Assembly (NCBI GenBank): GCA_038230695.1
Contig: JBBRMT010000027.1
Location: 1-29,766, forward strand
From: QHBQ01 sp038230695
GTDB lineage: Bacteria; Chloroflexota; Chloroflexia; QHBQ01
DNA: 29,766 bases
Direction: 5' to 3'
Position 1 is the stretch's first letter, and each line of letters starts with the position of its first letter. Made by a program: the position numbers and the translations under genes. The notes beneath the pieces were generated by a model, which worked only from the letters and a program-made list of their open reading frames with translations, was not told the origin of the DNA and ran no database searches. Below, one piece after another: positions 23,117 through 29,766 of the stretch.

Positions 23117-24883
23117 TTAGGGCGAGGGTGCAATGTGGAGAACTGCTCTACCAGTAAGTGTAGCAGAGTATTCACGCCAAAGAGAATCGTTCGGATTATA
23201 GTAGCAGAAACCGTAACCGCAAAATCCATCTTGATTGGAGGGGTTGATGATTCCCTGATATGTAAGAGTCTCAATTGCATCATAGGAAATGCTGCTAGGC
23301 GATACATCCTGATAGGTCTGGGTGGATGGGTGATGAACAGGATATACCCTTGCCCTCATGATGATGATTGCTGCCTGTGAACGAGTAATTGCAAGATTAG
23401 GCAAGAAGCAGGGATAGGTTACGTGATATGCTGTGCAGGTACTTATATCTTCCCCACTTATCATATGAGCGTAATTTGCTGAGTTGATGTATTCGTAAGC
23501 CCAGCTACTTGGCGGTACGTCGTAGAATATCTGACTTGGCGGCGTATATTGGGCAACTCCAAAAGCGAGGTCAACAACCCTGGCGAACTCTGCACGGGTA
23601 ATACTGCTATGAGGCAGAAAACAAGGTATGCCTGACGGCGGACAAACGTTAGGGTCAGTATATCCACTTACAACTCCTCCGCAGCTTAGTAGGCTAATGA
23701 AGTACGCACCAGGAACACCAGATATATCAGTAAAATACCCTGGGCAGTGACCAACGATATTGACAATGCTCCATGAGCGATACGCATTAACCAAACCGAA
23801 GCCGTAATTATTGTCTGGCTGGTGTCCTGGGCCGTTTATCGTGCCATGTACCAGGTAATACTCCAACAATTCACGGGTAAGGTAGGGATACGCAGATAGG
23901 AGCAAGGCTGCTACCCCTGATACGTGTGCCGCAGCAGCTGATGTCATACCCAAAGAATAAGTATACCCACCGCCTACAGTAGTTGACCTTATCTGCGTGT
24001 ACTGAGGGTTAGTGGCATTATCGCCCCCACCTGGAGCTGCTACCTCTGGTTTAACAAGGTTGGTAGTGGTATCAAGTCTCCCTCCTACAGGGGTGGGGCC
24101 AGGGGGAGTCGATGTTGGGGATGGAGCGGGGCCACGGCTACTGGATGTCACCAAGGTTGGTGTAGCGCCTGGGGTAGAATAGGTTACGGCACCGACTGAA
24201 TTGGCATACCTCGACTTAGCAGGACTATCTATGGTTACAGGGTTTGGCCCAGAGTTTCCAGCAGCAACGACAGGAAGTATGTGCGCCTGTAGTAGCTGCA
24301 AGATGGATATATTCATAGGCTGCGAGTCGCACTGGCATCCAGCGCTAATATTCACGATCTGTGGGGCCTTACTTGCATCAGGAGTGCCATTCCAAGTAGT
24401 TGGTATACGCATCCAGCCCATACAGGCAGCTATATCTACATCAGTAAAACTATACGGAAGCTTGCAGGCAATCCAATTCGCTCCAGGTGCTACTCCAACC
24501 TGGTCAACACCTTGGCTACCCAAAATTATCCCGGTCATAAAGGTACCGTGAATTGCACCATTCGAGCTTGGAGGGGTGAGATTGAGAGCAGGCGTTGGGG
24601 TACCCTGCTGCTGAACGTGCCAGTTATAATCTGTTATAGGGTTATTGGGATCGCTATAAACATAGCCACGAAACTTGGTCTCTAGGGCTGTATTAAAATA
24701 GTCTACCCCAGTATCAATAACACCTACCGTAACACCTGTGCCATTTACTGGAGTAGAGAGCGCCCAAAGTGCGGGGGCGCTGATCAGATTTATATTCCAT
24801 TCTGGTCCGCTATTAACTCTATCTGTATTGCTTAGATAGCCTTGCACCGTTGGTGTCGGTGGTGCTTGCATCATATTGTCCAT
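23117..24883 (-). CDS. Subtilisin-like (S8) protease catalytic domain with SLH domains, propeptide in separate frame
   Basis: A 588-residue frame. The subtilase domain covers about 30-375 with the complete triad: Asp in VGVIDTGVD, His in HGTFMTGI, Ser in GMTSAAAAHVSG, and oxyanion Asn in AAGNSGPN. About three S-layer homology repeats follow (YFTDISGVP..., FYDVPPSSWAYEYINSANYA, YQDVSPSSISYDAIETL), each ending in an F/A-rich helix after ITRAEFA or ITRSQAA. These should bind the cell-wall polymer. The ATG at 24883 has no ribosome site and overlaps the upstream lipoprotein/I9 frame by 13 bases. Adding one C to the CCCC just before that ATG would join both into one preproprotease of about 825 residues. 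The locus is noticeably AT-richer than its neighbours. Confidence 0.88.
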   Translation of the reverse strand: MDNMMQAPPTPTVQGYLSNTDRVNSGPEWNINLISAPALWALSTPVNGTGVTVGVIDTGVDYFNTALETKFRGYVYSDPNNPITDYNWHVQQQGTPTPALNLTPPSSNGAIHGTFMTGIILGSQGVDQVGVAPGANWIACKLPYSFTDVDIAACMGWMRIPTTWNGTPDASKAPQIVNISAGCQCDSQPMNISILQLLQAHILPVVAAGNSGPNPVTIDSPAKSRYANSVGAVTYSTPGATPTLVTSSSRGPAPSPTSTPPGPTPVGGRLDTTTNLVKPEVAAPGGGDNATNPQYTQIRSTTVGGGYTYSLGMTSAAAAHVSGVAALLLSAYPYLTRELLEYYLVHGTINGPGHQPDNNYGFGLVNAYRSWSIVNIVGHCPGYFTDISGVPGAYFISLLSCGGVVSGYTDPNVCPPSGIPCFLPHSSITRAEFARVVDLAFGVAQYTPPSQIFYDVPPSSWAYEYINSANYAHMISGEDISTCTAYHVTYPCFLPNLAITRSQAAIIIMRARVYPVHHPSTQTYQDVSPSSISYDAIETLTYQGIINPSNQDGFCGYGFCYYNPNDSLWREYSATLTGRAVLHIAPSP

Positions 24884-25578
24884 GGGGACATAGTGTGGAC
24901 AATGTCCAAGCTACCCACATCCGTGCGGCTAGATATCTCTTTAACCGCCTCAGCTGTTCCTTCAACCTGAAAGCCGTTGAATATTGTAAATGATGCATAC
25001 GAGTGTACTTGACCACTCTTCTGGAGTTTATCCAAAGCAGCCTTGACCGCTGGCTGCGTACGATCAGCCAGGGTCTTGTCTCGATCAGCCAGGTATTGGC
25101 GGCGCTGTGTATCACTCATCTTACTTGTATCTATACCAATGCTATAAGATGTAGGTTGCTCAGAGAGCATGATCACAAAGTTAATATCTTGGGGGCTGTC
25201 AGTCATTGCCTTGGCCAGGTCAGCCGAGATCTTATCCTCTGGGCGCACCGGAGCAAGGGTCGCTGTCATGCCTGAAGTGGCTATGGGAGAAGGCGTGACA
25301 AACCTCTCTATGACATCGCTAGTGATAGGCGTGACGAGGTCATAGGGTGCATTAGGGTCGTTCCTATTGTCAAGCGCGGTCGGCGGTGCATCATAAGTGG
25401 CGGTTGATGTTGCACCAGGTGAGAGGGTAGCGGTTGCCACACTAGTGCCGTTACTCGCAAGAGCCTGGGAGGCGGGGTTAGCCTGCTTGTCACCCGGTGC
25501 GCTGCAGGCCATCAGCAGCAACACTACTGCCACCGTCGCCATTGCGATGAAGTTGAACCTTGTATTAACTCGCGCCAT
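24871..25578 (-). CDS. Lipoprotein signal plus inhibitor I9 propeptide of the SLH protease
   Basis: A 235-residue frame. A lipoprotein signal (residues 1-25, VAVVLLLMACS, Cys25) is followed by a Ser/Thr/Ala/Pro linker. A region from about residue 135 resembles the I9 peptidase inhibitor propeptide: DINFVIMLSEQPTSYSI, then DKLQKSGQVHSYASFTIFNG and FQVEGTAEAVKEISSRTDVG. Propeptides of this type normally sit at the N-terminus of subtilases, fold them and keep them inactive. Here the frame stops 13 bases into the catalytic gene. The start at 25578 follows GGAGG by seven bases and gives a clean signal peptide. I think this is the 5' part of one gene separated by a one-base change, although a two-gene propeptide/protease pair is possible. 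Confidence 0.85.
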   Translation of the reverse strand: MARVNTRFNFIAMATVAVVLLLMACSAPGDKQANPASQALASNGTSVATATLSPGATSTATYDAPPTALDNRNDPNAPYDLVTPITSDVIERFVTPSPIATSGMTATLAPVRPEDKISADLAKAMTDSPQDINFVIMLSEQPTSYSIGIDTSKMSDTQRRQYLADRDKTLADRTQPAVKAALDKLQKSGQVHSYASFTIFNGFQVEGTAEAVKEISSRTDVGSLDIVHTMSPWTI

Positions 25579-25641
25579 TACTTTGCCTCCCCTCGAACCC
25601 CACATACTGCACACTGCGACCCTACTACGTGACTATGTGCT

Positions 25642-25670
25642 ATTATAATCCATGTAGTGATGGCTGTCAA
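25642..25670 (-). promoter_or_regulatory. Consensus promoter of the protease locus
   Basis: On the minus strand a perfect TTGACA (25670-25665) and a perfect TATAAT (25647-25642) with 17 bases between. The leader to the lipoprotein ATG would be about 57 bases. An 18-bp palindrome lies two bases upstream of the -35 box. Confidence 0.85.
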
Positions 25671-25672
25671 CC

Positions 25673-25690
25673 ACCATTTTGCAAAATGGT
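25673..25690. promoter_or_regulatory. Perfect 18-bp palindrome, candidate operator
   Basis: ACCATTTTGCAAAATGGT is a perfect inverted repeat placed directly upstream of the protease -35 box and about 65 bases upstream of the deacetylase promoter -35. The shape suits a dimeric regulator binding site. No regulator gene adjoins it and it has no T-run, so it is not a terminator. Confidence 0.6.
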
Positions 25691-25754
25691 ACTTTTGGAT
25701 GTGCCGTATAGTACCCTTATTTTCAAGTCCTGCCGAAAAGCAAGGGTGAGACCG

Positions 25755-25784
25755 TTGACACATCCTACCCGCTTGCCTTATACT
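25755..25784 (+). promoter_or_regulatory. Promoter of the deacetylase gene, giving a leaderless mRNA
   Basis: TTGACA (25755-25760) and TATACT (25779-25784) with 18 bases between. The -10 box ends six bases before the ATG at 25791, so transcription should begin at or next to the start codon. No ribosome binding site precedes that ATG, which agrees. Confidence 0.75.
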
Positions 25785-25790
25785 CCTCTC

Positions 25791-26873
25791 ATGGAACTGC
25801 CAACCGCGCTCATCTACGACCCCATCTACCTCGAACACGACACTGGCGGCGCACACGTGGAGCGACCTGAGCGGCTAACCGCCATCCGCGAGGCGCTAGC
25901 GAATTATGACCTGGCCGGGGAGAGCGACTATATACGCCCGCCCGATGCGACTATCGCGCAGCTTGAGCGCGTCCACGATGGCGAATATATCCGCCAGGTG
26001 CAGAGCATCGCCCAGGCGGGCGGGCGTTGGATGGACATTGATACCGTCATCTCACCGCGCACCTGGGCGGCCAGTCTGAAGGCGGCGGGCGCGGCGGTGG
26101 TAGGGGTCGATCTGCTCCTCAGCGGCGCACATCCCACCGCCTTCGCGCTGGTGCGACCACCCGGCCATCACGCCAATGCCAACCACGCGGGCGGCTTCTG
26201 CATCTTCAACAACGCGGCGATTGCGGCGGCGCACGCGCTGGCAAACGGCATCGAGCGGGTACTGATTGTGGACTGGGATGTGCATCACGGCAATGGCACC
26301 CAGGACATCTTTTACCGCGACCCACGAGTGCTATACTTCAGCACGCACGAGTATCCCTTCTACCCCGGCTCCGGCGGGCGGCACGAGCGGGGCAGCGGTG
26401 CCGGGCGGGGTTATACCTTGAATGTCCCCCTGCCGCATGGGGTTGGTGACGCTGGCTATCTGCAGGTTTACCGCGACATCCTTGCCCCCGCTGCCGCCCG
26501 TTACCGCCCACAACTGGTGATCATCTCTGCGGGATATGACGCACATCATCGCGATCCTATTGCCTATATGAGCCTGACCGCACTTGGCTACTATCAGATG
26601 GCGAGTATGGTGCGCGACATCGCCAAGGCATACAGCGGGGGGCGGGCGCTGGCCGTGCTGGAAGGCGGCTACAACCTGCCCGCCCTGGGCGACAGCGCTG
26701 CCGCCACCCTGCTTGGGCTGAATGGGTTGCCCTTGCCCCTGGCAATTGAGGGGCAACATAACATTGACGAAGAAAAGCTCGTGCCGGTATGGGCGGAAGC
26801 AGCGCCCAACATTGACCAACTGGTAAGTGAGATTCAAAGATTGCATGGTATAGATCAGGAAGGAGGAATGTAG
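25791..26873 (+). CDS. Histone deacetylase family (HDAC/AcuC-like) protein
   Basis: A 360-residue zinc hydrolase of the arginase/deacetylase fold. The catalytic HH pair is at 126-127 (RPPGHHANANHAGGFCIFNN). Zinc ligands are Asp163 and His165 in VDWDVHHGNGT and Asp250 in ISAGYDAHH. The tyrosine-containing loop is LEGGYNLPAL. N-terminal HVERPERLTAIREAL is also typical. Bacterial relatives deacetylate acetyl-CoA synthetase (AcuC), acetylpolyamines or other amides; the substrate here is unknown. The start at 25791 is preferred over a frame open from 25629 because the upstream part overlaps two promoters and a palindrome and reads as nonsense. Translation is probably from a leaderless mRNA. The next gene follows after 74 bases in the same direction. 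Confidence 0.93.
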   Translation: MELPTALIYDPIYLEHDTGGAHVERPERLTAIREALANYDLAGESDYIRPPDATIAQLERVHDGEYIRQVQSIAQAGGRWMDIDTVISPRTWAASLKAAGAAVVGVDLLLSGAHPTAFALVRPPGHHANANHAGGFCIFNNAAIAAAHALANGIERVLIVDWDVHHGNGTQDIFYRDPRVLYFSTHEYPFYPGSGGRHERGSGAGRGYTLNVPLPHGVGDAGYLQVYRDILAPAAARYRPQLVIISAGYDAHHRDPIAYMSLTALGYYQMASMVRDIAKAYSGGRALAVLEGGYNLPALGDSAAATLLGLNGLPLPLAIEGQHNIDEEKLVPVWAEAAPNIDQLVSEIQRLHGIDQEGGM

Positions 26874-26947
26874 AATGGGGATGTGAGATCCACTATGGCA
26901 GATCACATTCTACATTCTACATTCTTCGTTAGAGGGGAGCGATGACG

Positions 26948-28114
26948 ATGCCCGATATTATTACCAATGTGCGCGACGACGAGCGCCGCAAGCGCGAGGA
27001 AGCGCAGATGTTCAACGTGCAGCAGCAGCTCGACGAGTTGCGCCGCCAGTTGCGTGAAGGGGTGGCACGGCAGCAGTGGCTGGAAGATGCGTTGAGGCAG
27101 AGCGAGGGCCGCACTGCCCAGTTGCAGTTGAGCGTGGACAAGCAGAGCATGGAGATAGGCCAATCGCTACAGGTGCGCCAGATCGAAGACCAGCGCTTGC
27201 GTAAGCAAATCGCCGAGCTTGAGGCGCACGCTGAGGAGCCGCTCAAGCCACTCAAGGAAATGCAGGCGCAGATTATCGAGTTGGGTGAACGCTTCCGCAG
27301 CAGCCAGAACCAGGCTACCGTTAGCGTGCAACAAATGGAGGCGGTGCAGCTGCAAATACGCGGCATCACTGCTCAGGTGGGGATGCTGGGCGAACAGCAG
27401 CGCCAGCTAACCGACGGACTGCACGAGACTGGCAGCGCAATAACCGAGAACCGCCAGGAGGTGGTTCGTATCAGCGAGGCCCAACGCATCGAGGAACAGC
27501 GCCTGCGTCGCCAGGACATCGAGTTGCAACAGGGCATCGAGTCGGTACGCAACGAGTTTGGCGCACTGGTTGCTCGTGTCACCCAGATGGAGGAGACGCG
27601 TAAACGCTTCGTGGAGGAGATTGACGCGCTGGCGAGTAGCCTGACCACCATCCACGCTGAGTACAACAAACTGGAAGATTTGATCGAGCGCATCAATCGT
27701 GACCACGGTGAACGCTACCTCGCGCAGCAGGAGCGCATCGAAACGGTGCGCTTGCAGCTAGAGGCCGATGCCGCCGATCTCCGCCAGGTGAGCGACCAGC
27801 GAGCCGAGCGGCTCTCCACTCGCTTGCAGCTACTAGAAGATCGGATTCGCATCACTGAAGCCGATATTTCACTTCTACCGCCGCAAATTGAGGCGCTAAG
27901 GCAGCGCGACGAGTTTCAGGTGGAGCAGGCCGAGGATTTGTACGAGCAGTATATAACCAAGCAATTCGAGTTTCTGGAGCAAATGATGAGGCAGAACCGC
28001 AAGCAAAGGCAACGCAACGAAGCTAGCCAGGCAGCAGCGGATGGCGGCGGCCTAATTCGTAACGCCCGCGATGCTCGCCCGCCCAGCGCCGAAGATGGCG
28101 TGGATTACGAATAG
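26948..28114 (+). CDS. Coiled-coil protein of unknown function
   Basis: A 388-residue, highly charged protein with heptad character over about residues 10-345 (EEAQMFNVQQQLDELRRQLR, QRLRKQIAELEAHAEEPLK, RIEEQRLRRQDIELQQGIE). It has no signal peptide or membrane segment, so it is predicted to be cytoplasmic and elongated. Gln, Glu and Arg dominate. A short disordered tail ends the protein. I recognise no enzymatic or DNA-binding domain; similarity to SMC-type coiled coils would only reflect composition. GGGGAG at 26934-26939 is eight bases before the ATG at 26948 and only two before the in-frame ATG at 26942, so the later start is chosen. Its stop codon overlaps the ribosome site of the MDR oxidoreductase gene, so the two are probably cotranscribed. 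Confidence 0.8.
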   Translation: MPDIITNVRDDERRKREEAQMFNVQQQLDELRRQLREGVARQQWLEDALRQSEGRTAQLQLSVDKQSMEIGQSLQVRQIEDQRLRKQIAELEAHAEEPLKPLKEMQAQIIELGERFRSSQNQATVSVQQMEAVQLQIRGITAQVGMLGEQQRQLTDGLHETGSAITENRQEVVRISEAQRIEEQRLRRQDIELQQGIESVRNEFGALVARVTQMEETRKRFVEEIDALASSLTTIHAEYNKLEDLIERINRDHGERYLAQQERIETVRLQLEADAADLRQVSDQRAERLSTRLQLLEDRIRITEADISLLPPQIEALRQRDEFQVEQAEDLYEQYITKQFEFLEQMMRQNRKQRQRNEASQAAADGGGLIRNARDARPPSAEDGVDYE

Positions 28115-28126
28115 GGGAGCAATGCG

Positions 28127-29122
28127 ATGAAGGCAGTAGCGCTGGAGCAGGCAGGCGGGCCAGAGCAGCTTGTCTATCGTGATTACCCCGATCCCCACGC
28201 CCAGGCGGGCGAGGTGGTAGTGCAACTGAAAGCCGCCACGCTCAATCACCGCGACATCTGGCAGCGGCTTAGGCCGACGCACACACCGGTTATCCTGGGC
28301 AGCGATGGCGCAGGGGTAGTCGCGGAAGTTGGCGCAGGGGTAAGCAACGTGCGGGTTGGTGATGAGGTGCTGATCAACCCTTCGCTAGCTTGGCCCGCTG
28401 GCCCTGCCCAACCGCAGGGCTGGCGCATCCTCGGTGACCCCGACGACGGCACATATGCGGAACTGATTCGCCTGCCCGCCGCCCAACTCTACCCCCGCCC
28501 CGCCTATCTCTCATGGGCCGAAGCCGCTGCCGTGGCGCTCTCCGGCCTGACTGCCTGGCGGGCGCTGGTAACGCGGGCCAACATTCAGCCGGGCGAGACT
28601 GTGCTGGCGTTGGGGGTGGGCGGCGGCACTGGCCTGGCCGTGCTACAGTTGGCCCACGCGCTGGGCGCGACTGTGTGGGTAACATCGGGCAGCGATGAGA
28701 AGCTGGCGCGGGCGAAGGAACTGGGCGCAACCGAGGGCATCAACTATCGCAGCGGCGATTGGGCCGCCGAAGTGTTGCGCCTCAGCCATGGGCGCGGCGT
28801 GCCGGTCATAATAGATGGCGCAGGCCGCGACACCTGGGCGGGCAGCCTCAAGGCGTTGCAACCCGCCGGTCGCCTAGTCAGCTACGGCGTAACCAGCGGG
28901 CCAACCGCCGAGGTGGAAATTCGCACTGTGTTCAGCCGCCAGCTATCTATATTTGGCACGATGATGGGCAATGCGGTCGAGTTCTCCGCGATGCTCGATT
29001 TCTACACCGCCTATGCTATCAAGCCAATCATCCACACCACCATGCCACTCGCCGAGGCTGCCGAAGCACACCGCTTGCTCGAATCCGCCCAGCAGTTCGG
29101 CAAAATCGTGCTGGAAACTTAA
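28127..29122 (+). CDS. Zinc-less MDR family oxidoreductase (quinone oxidoreductase-like)
   Basis: A 331-residue medium-chain dehydrogenase/reductase. The N-terminal GroES-like domain has ATLNHRDIWQRL and ILGSDGAGVVAEVGAGV, and the NAD(P)-binding domain has LALGVGGGTGLAVLQLAHAL (about 155-176). The catalytic and structural zinc cysteines of alcohol dehydrogenases are absent: the usual Cys-rich lobe is replaced by INPSLAWPAGPAQPQGW. It is therefore a quinone reductase or enoyl-reductase type enzyme using NAD(P)H; the substrate is not predictable. AGGGGAG at 28113-28119, overlapping the previous stop, is seven bases before the ATG. It closes the gene group begun by the deacetylase. A repeat cluster begins three bases after the stop codon. 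Confidence 0.9.
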   Translation: MKAVALEQAGGPEQLVYRDYPDPHAQAGEVVVQLKAATLNHRDIWQRLRPTHTPVILGSDGAGVVAEVGAGVSNVRVGDEVLINPSLAWPAGPAQPQGWRILGDPDDGTYAELIRLPAAQLYPRPAYLSWAEAAAVALSGLTAWRALVTRANIQPGETVLALGVGGGTGLAVLQLAHALGATVWVTSGSDEKLARAKELGATEGINYRSGDWAAEVLRLSHGRGVPVIIDGAGRDTWAGSLKALQPAGRLVSYGVTSGPTAEVEIRTVFSRQLSIFGTMMGNAVEFSAMLDFYTAYAIKPIIHTTMPLAEAAEAHRLLESAQQFGKIVLET

Positions 29123-29124
29123 GC

Positions 29125-29226
29125 AAAAAGCCCCCAGCGGGGGTTTGGGGGAGAAATGCTGCCCAACTACTAACTATGAAGTAAGCAGCAATGCAAAAAG
29201 CCCCCCAGCGAGGTTTGAAGGAAAAG
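29125..29226. repeat. Direct pair of GC-rich repeats left of the DUF559 gene
   Basis: Copy one (29125-29157) has the full core AAAAAGCCCCCAGCGGGGG followed by TTTGGGGGAGAAAT. Copy two (29195-29226) is degenerate (CCCCCCAGCGAGG, TTTGAAGG). The spacing is 70 bases. The AAGGA of the degenerate copy (29218-29222) is the ribosome site of the DUF559 gene, seven bases before its ATG. Confidence 0.85.
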
Positions 29227-29229
29227 CCA

Positions 29230-29603
29230 ATGCCCGAAGACAAAGGACACCGCACCGACCCGACTATCATCGCCAATGCCTATCGCCTTCGCCAGGAGCG
29301 CCCACCTGCTGAAGCAAAGCTGTGGTCGCAGCTACGCAACCAGCAAACCGGCTTCAAGTTTCGCTATCAGCATCCCATTCACCGCTACGTTGTTGATTTT
29401 TGTTGTTTGTCAACCAGGTTGATTGTAGAGGTGGATGGTGACAGTCACGCCGAACAGGAGCAGTATGACAGCGCCCGCACCTTTGGCTGGAACAGCGTGG
29501 CTGGCAGGTGTTGCGCTTCACCAATATGGAAGTGTATGAGTCGCTTGAAGGGGTGATAGCGACTATTATGGTTGCCTGTGAGACGCGAAGTGGCTCCCGC
29601 TAG
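29230..29603 (+). pseudogene. DUF559 (Vsr-like) endonuclease gene with a frameshift
   Basis: The first frame from ATG 29230 encodes TIIANAYRLRQERPPAEAKL, then LWSQLRNQQTGFKFRYQHP and YVVDFCCLSTRLIVEVDGDS, a DUF559 protein of the PD-(D/E)XK/Vsr-like nuclease group with the E-V-D-G-D-S-H catalytic segment. After ARTF the frame turns into unrelated residues and stops at 29556. From 29484 the next frame continues with the expected WLEQRGWQVLRFTNMEVYES and ends at TAG 29601-29603. Adding one T to the TTT at 29482-29484 restores the protein. Function of the family is not established; repair or mobile-element nucleases are possible. The gene is bracketed by inverted repeat pairs. The frame break may be natural decay or a sequence error. 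Confidence 0.85.
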
Positions 29604-29620
29604 CTTGGTAGCAAATCGGC

Positions 29621-29766
29621 TTTTCTCCCCCAAACCCCCGCTGGGGGCTTTTTGCTAGCGGTTGCGTGCAGCTTTGATGGCGGGCAACATTTCTCCCAAA
29701 TCCCTGCTGGGGGCTTTTTGCTAGCGGTTGCGTGCAGCTTTGATGGCGGGCAACATTTCTCCCAAA
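29621..29766. repeat. Inverted repeat copies and 66-bp tandem repeat at the window end
   Basis: Copies at 29621-29654 and 29689-29720 are inverted relative to those left of the DUF559 gene, and a third is cut off at 29755-29766. Bases 29640-29700 and 29706-29766 are identical, so the unit (repeat plus spacer) recurs with a 66-base period and may continue beyond the window. On the plus strand each full copy reads CCCCCGCTGGGGG-like stem then CTTTTT, so it can also work as a terminator. Confidence 0.9.

Noticed and set aside
29125..29766. CRISPR-like array (repeats of about 33 bases with spacers of about 34-37 bases)
   Set aside because: Only two or three copies per side, the repeats are degenerate, the right-hand spacers are identical to each other, orientation flips within the region, and no cas gene is near.

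Overview
The window reads as chromosomal DNA of a bacterium, most likely a member of the Chloroflexota. This is inferred from protein style: Pro/Thr/Ser-rich extracellular linkers, S-layer-homology domains, and an anti-sigma factor with RGFG-type extracellular repeats. Most genes look moderately GC-rich by eye; one protease locus is visibly AT-richer. I see no rRNA, tRNA, phage, transposase or CRISPR locus.

Layout. (1) 141-701: a DinB-like protein. (2) 760-5996, minus strand: a nucleoside-type (BMP family) ABC transporter operon in the order lipoprotein, permease, permease, ATPase, with a REPIN-like double palindrome between lipoprotein and first permease, and a frame disruption where the second permease meets the ATPase. 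(3) 6230-7597: hisS, divergent from a large membrane-anchored DUF3352-type protein (7882-10236). (4) A bidirectional terminator separates that gene from a sigma/anti-sigma pair on the minus strand (12610 to 10448). (5) tyrA followed by a family 9 glycosyltransferase (14957 to 12785, minus). (6) A plus-strand series: alpha/beta hydrolase, trehalose synthase (treS) and a PPOX-fold protein (15399-18672). (7) tyrS on the minus strand (21184 to 18899), encoding a B3/4 - TyrRS - S4 - WYL-like fusion behind a tyrosine T-box leader that contains a REP-like palindrome. (8) A methyltransferase (21969-23093). (9) A subtilisin-like SLH protease whose lipoprotein/I9 propeptide part lies in a separate overlapping frame (25578 to 23117, minus). 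(10) A plus-strand series: deacetylase with a probably leaderless mRNA, a coiled-coil protein and a zinc-less MDR oxidoreductase (25791-29122). (11) A frameshifted DUF559 endonuclease gene bracketed by inverted copies of a GC-rich repeat, ending in a 66-bp tandem repeat at the window edge.

How the parts work together. The BMP operon is a complete uptake system. The sigma and anti-sigma genes are translationally close and form a membrane-signalling pair. tyrS is controlled by tRNA-Tyr charging through the T-box. The other metabolic genes look like ordinary housekeeping or accessory functions.

Three features stand out. Two families of dispersed palindromic repeats are present, one lying inside a riboswitch leader and one flanking a Vsr-like endonuclease gene. 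TyrRS has an unusual domain fusion. Three genes (permease, protease, DUF559) are broken at short homopolymers, each repaired by adding one base. These breaks may be natural or may be sequence errors. The window begins and ends inside copies of the same repeat, which suggests it is a contig that broke at repeats.
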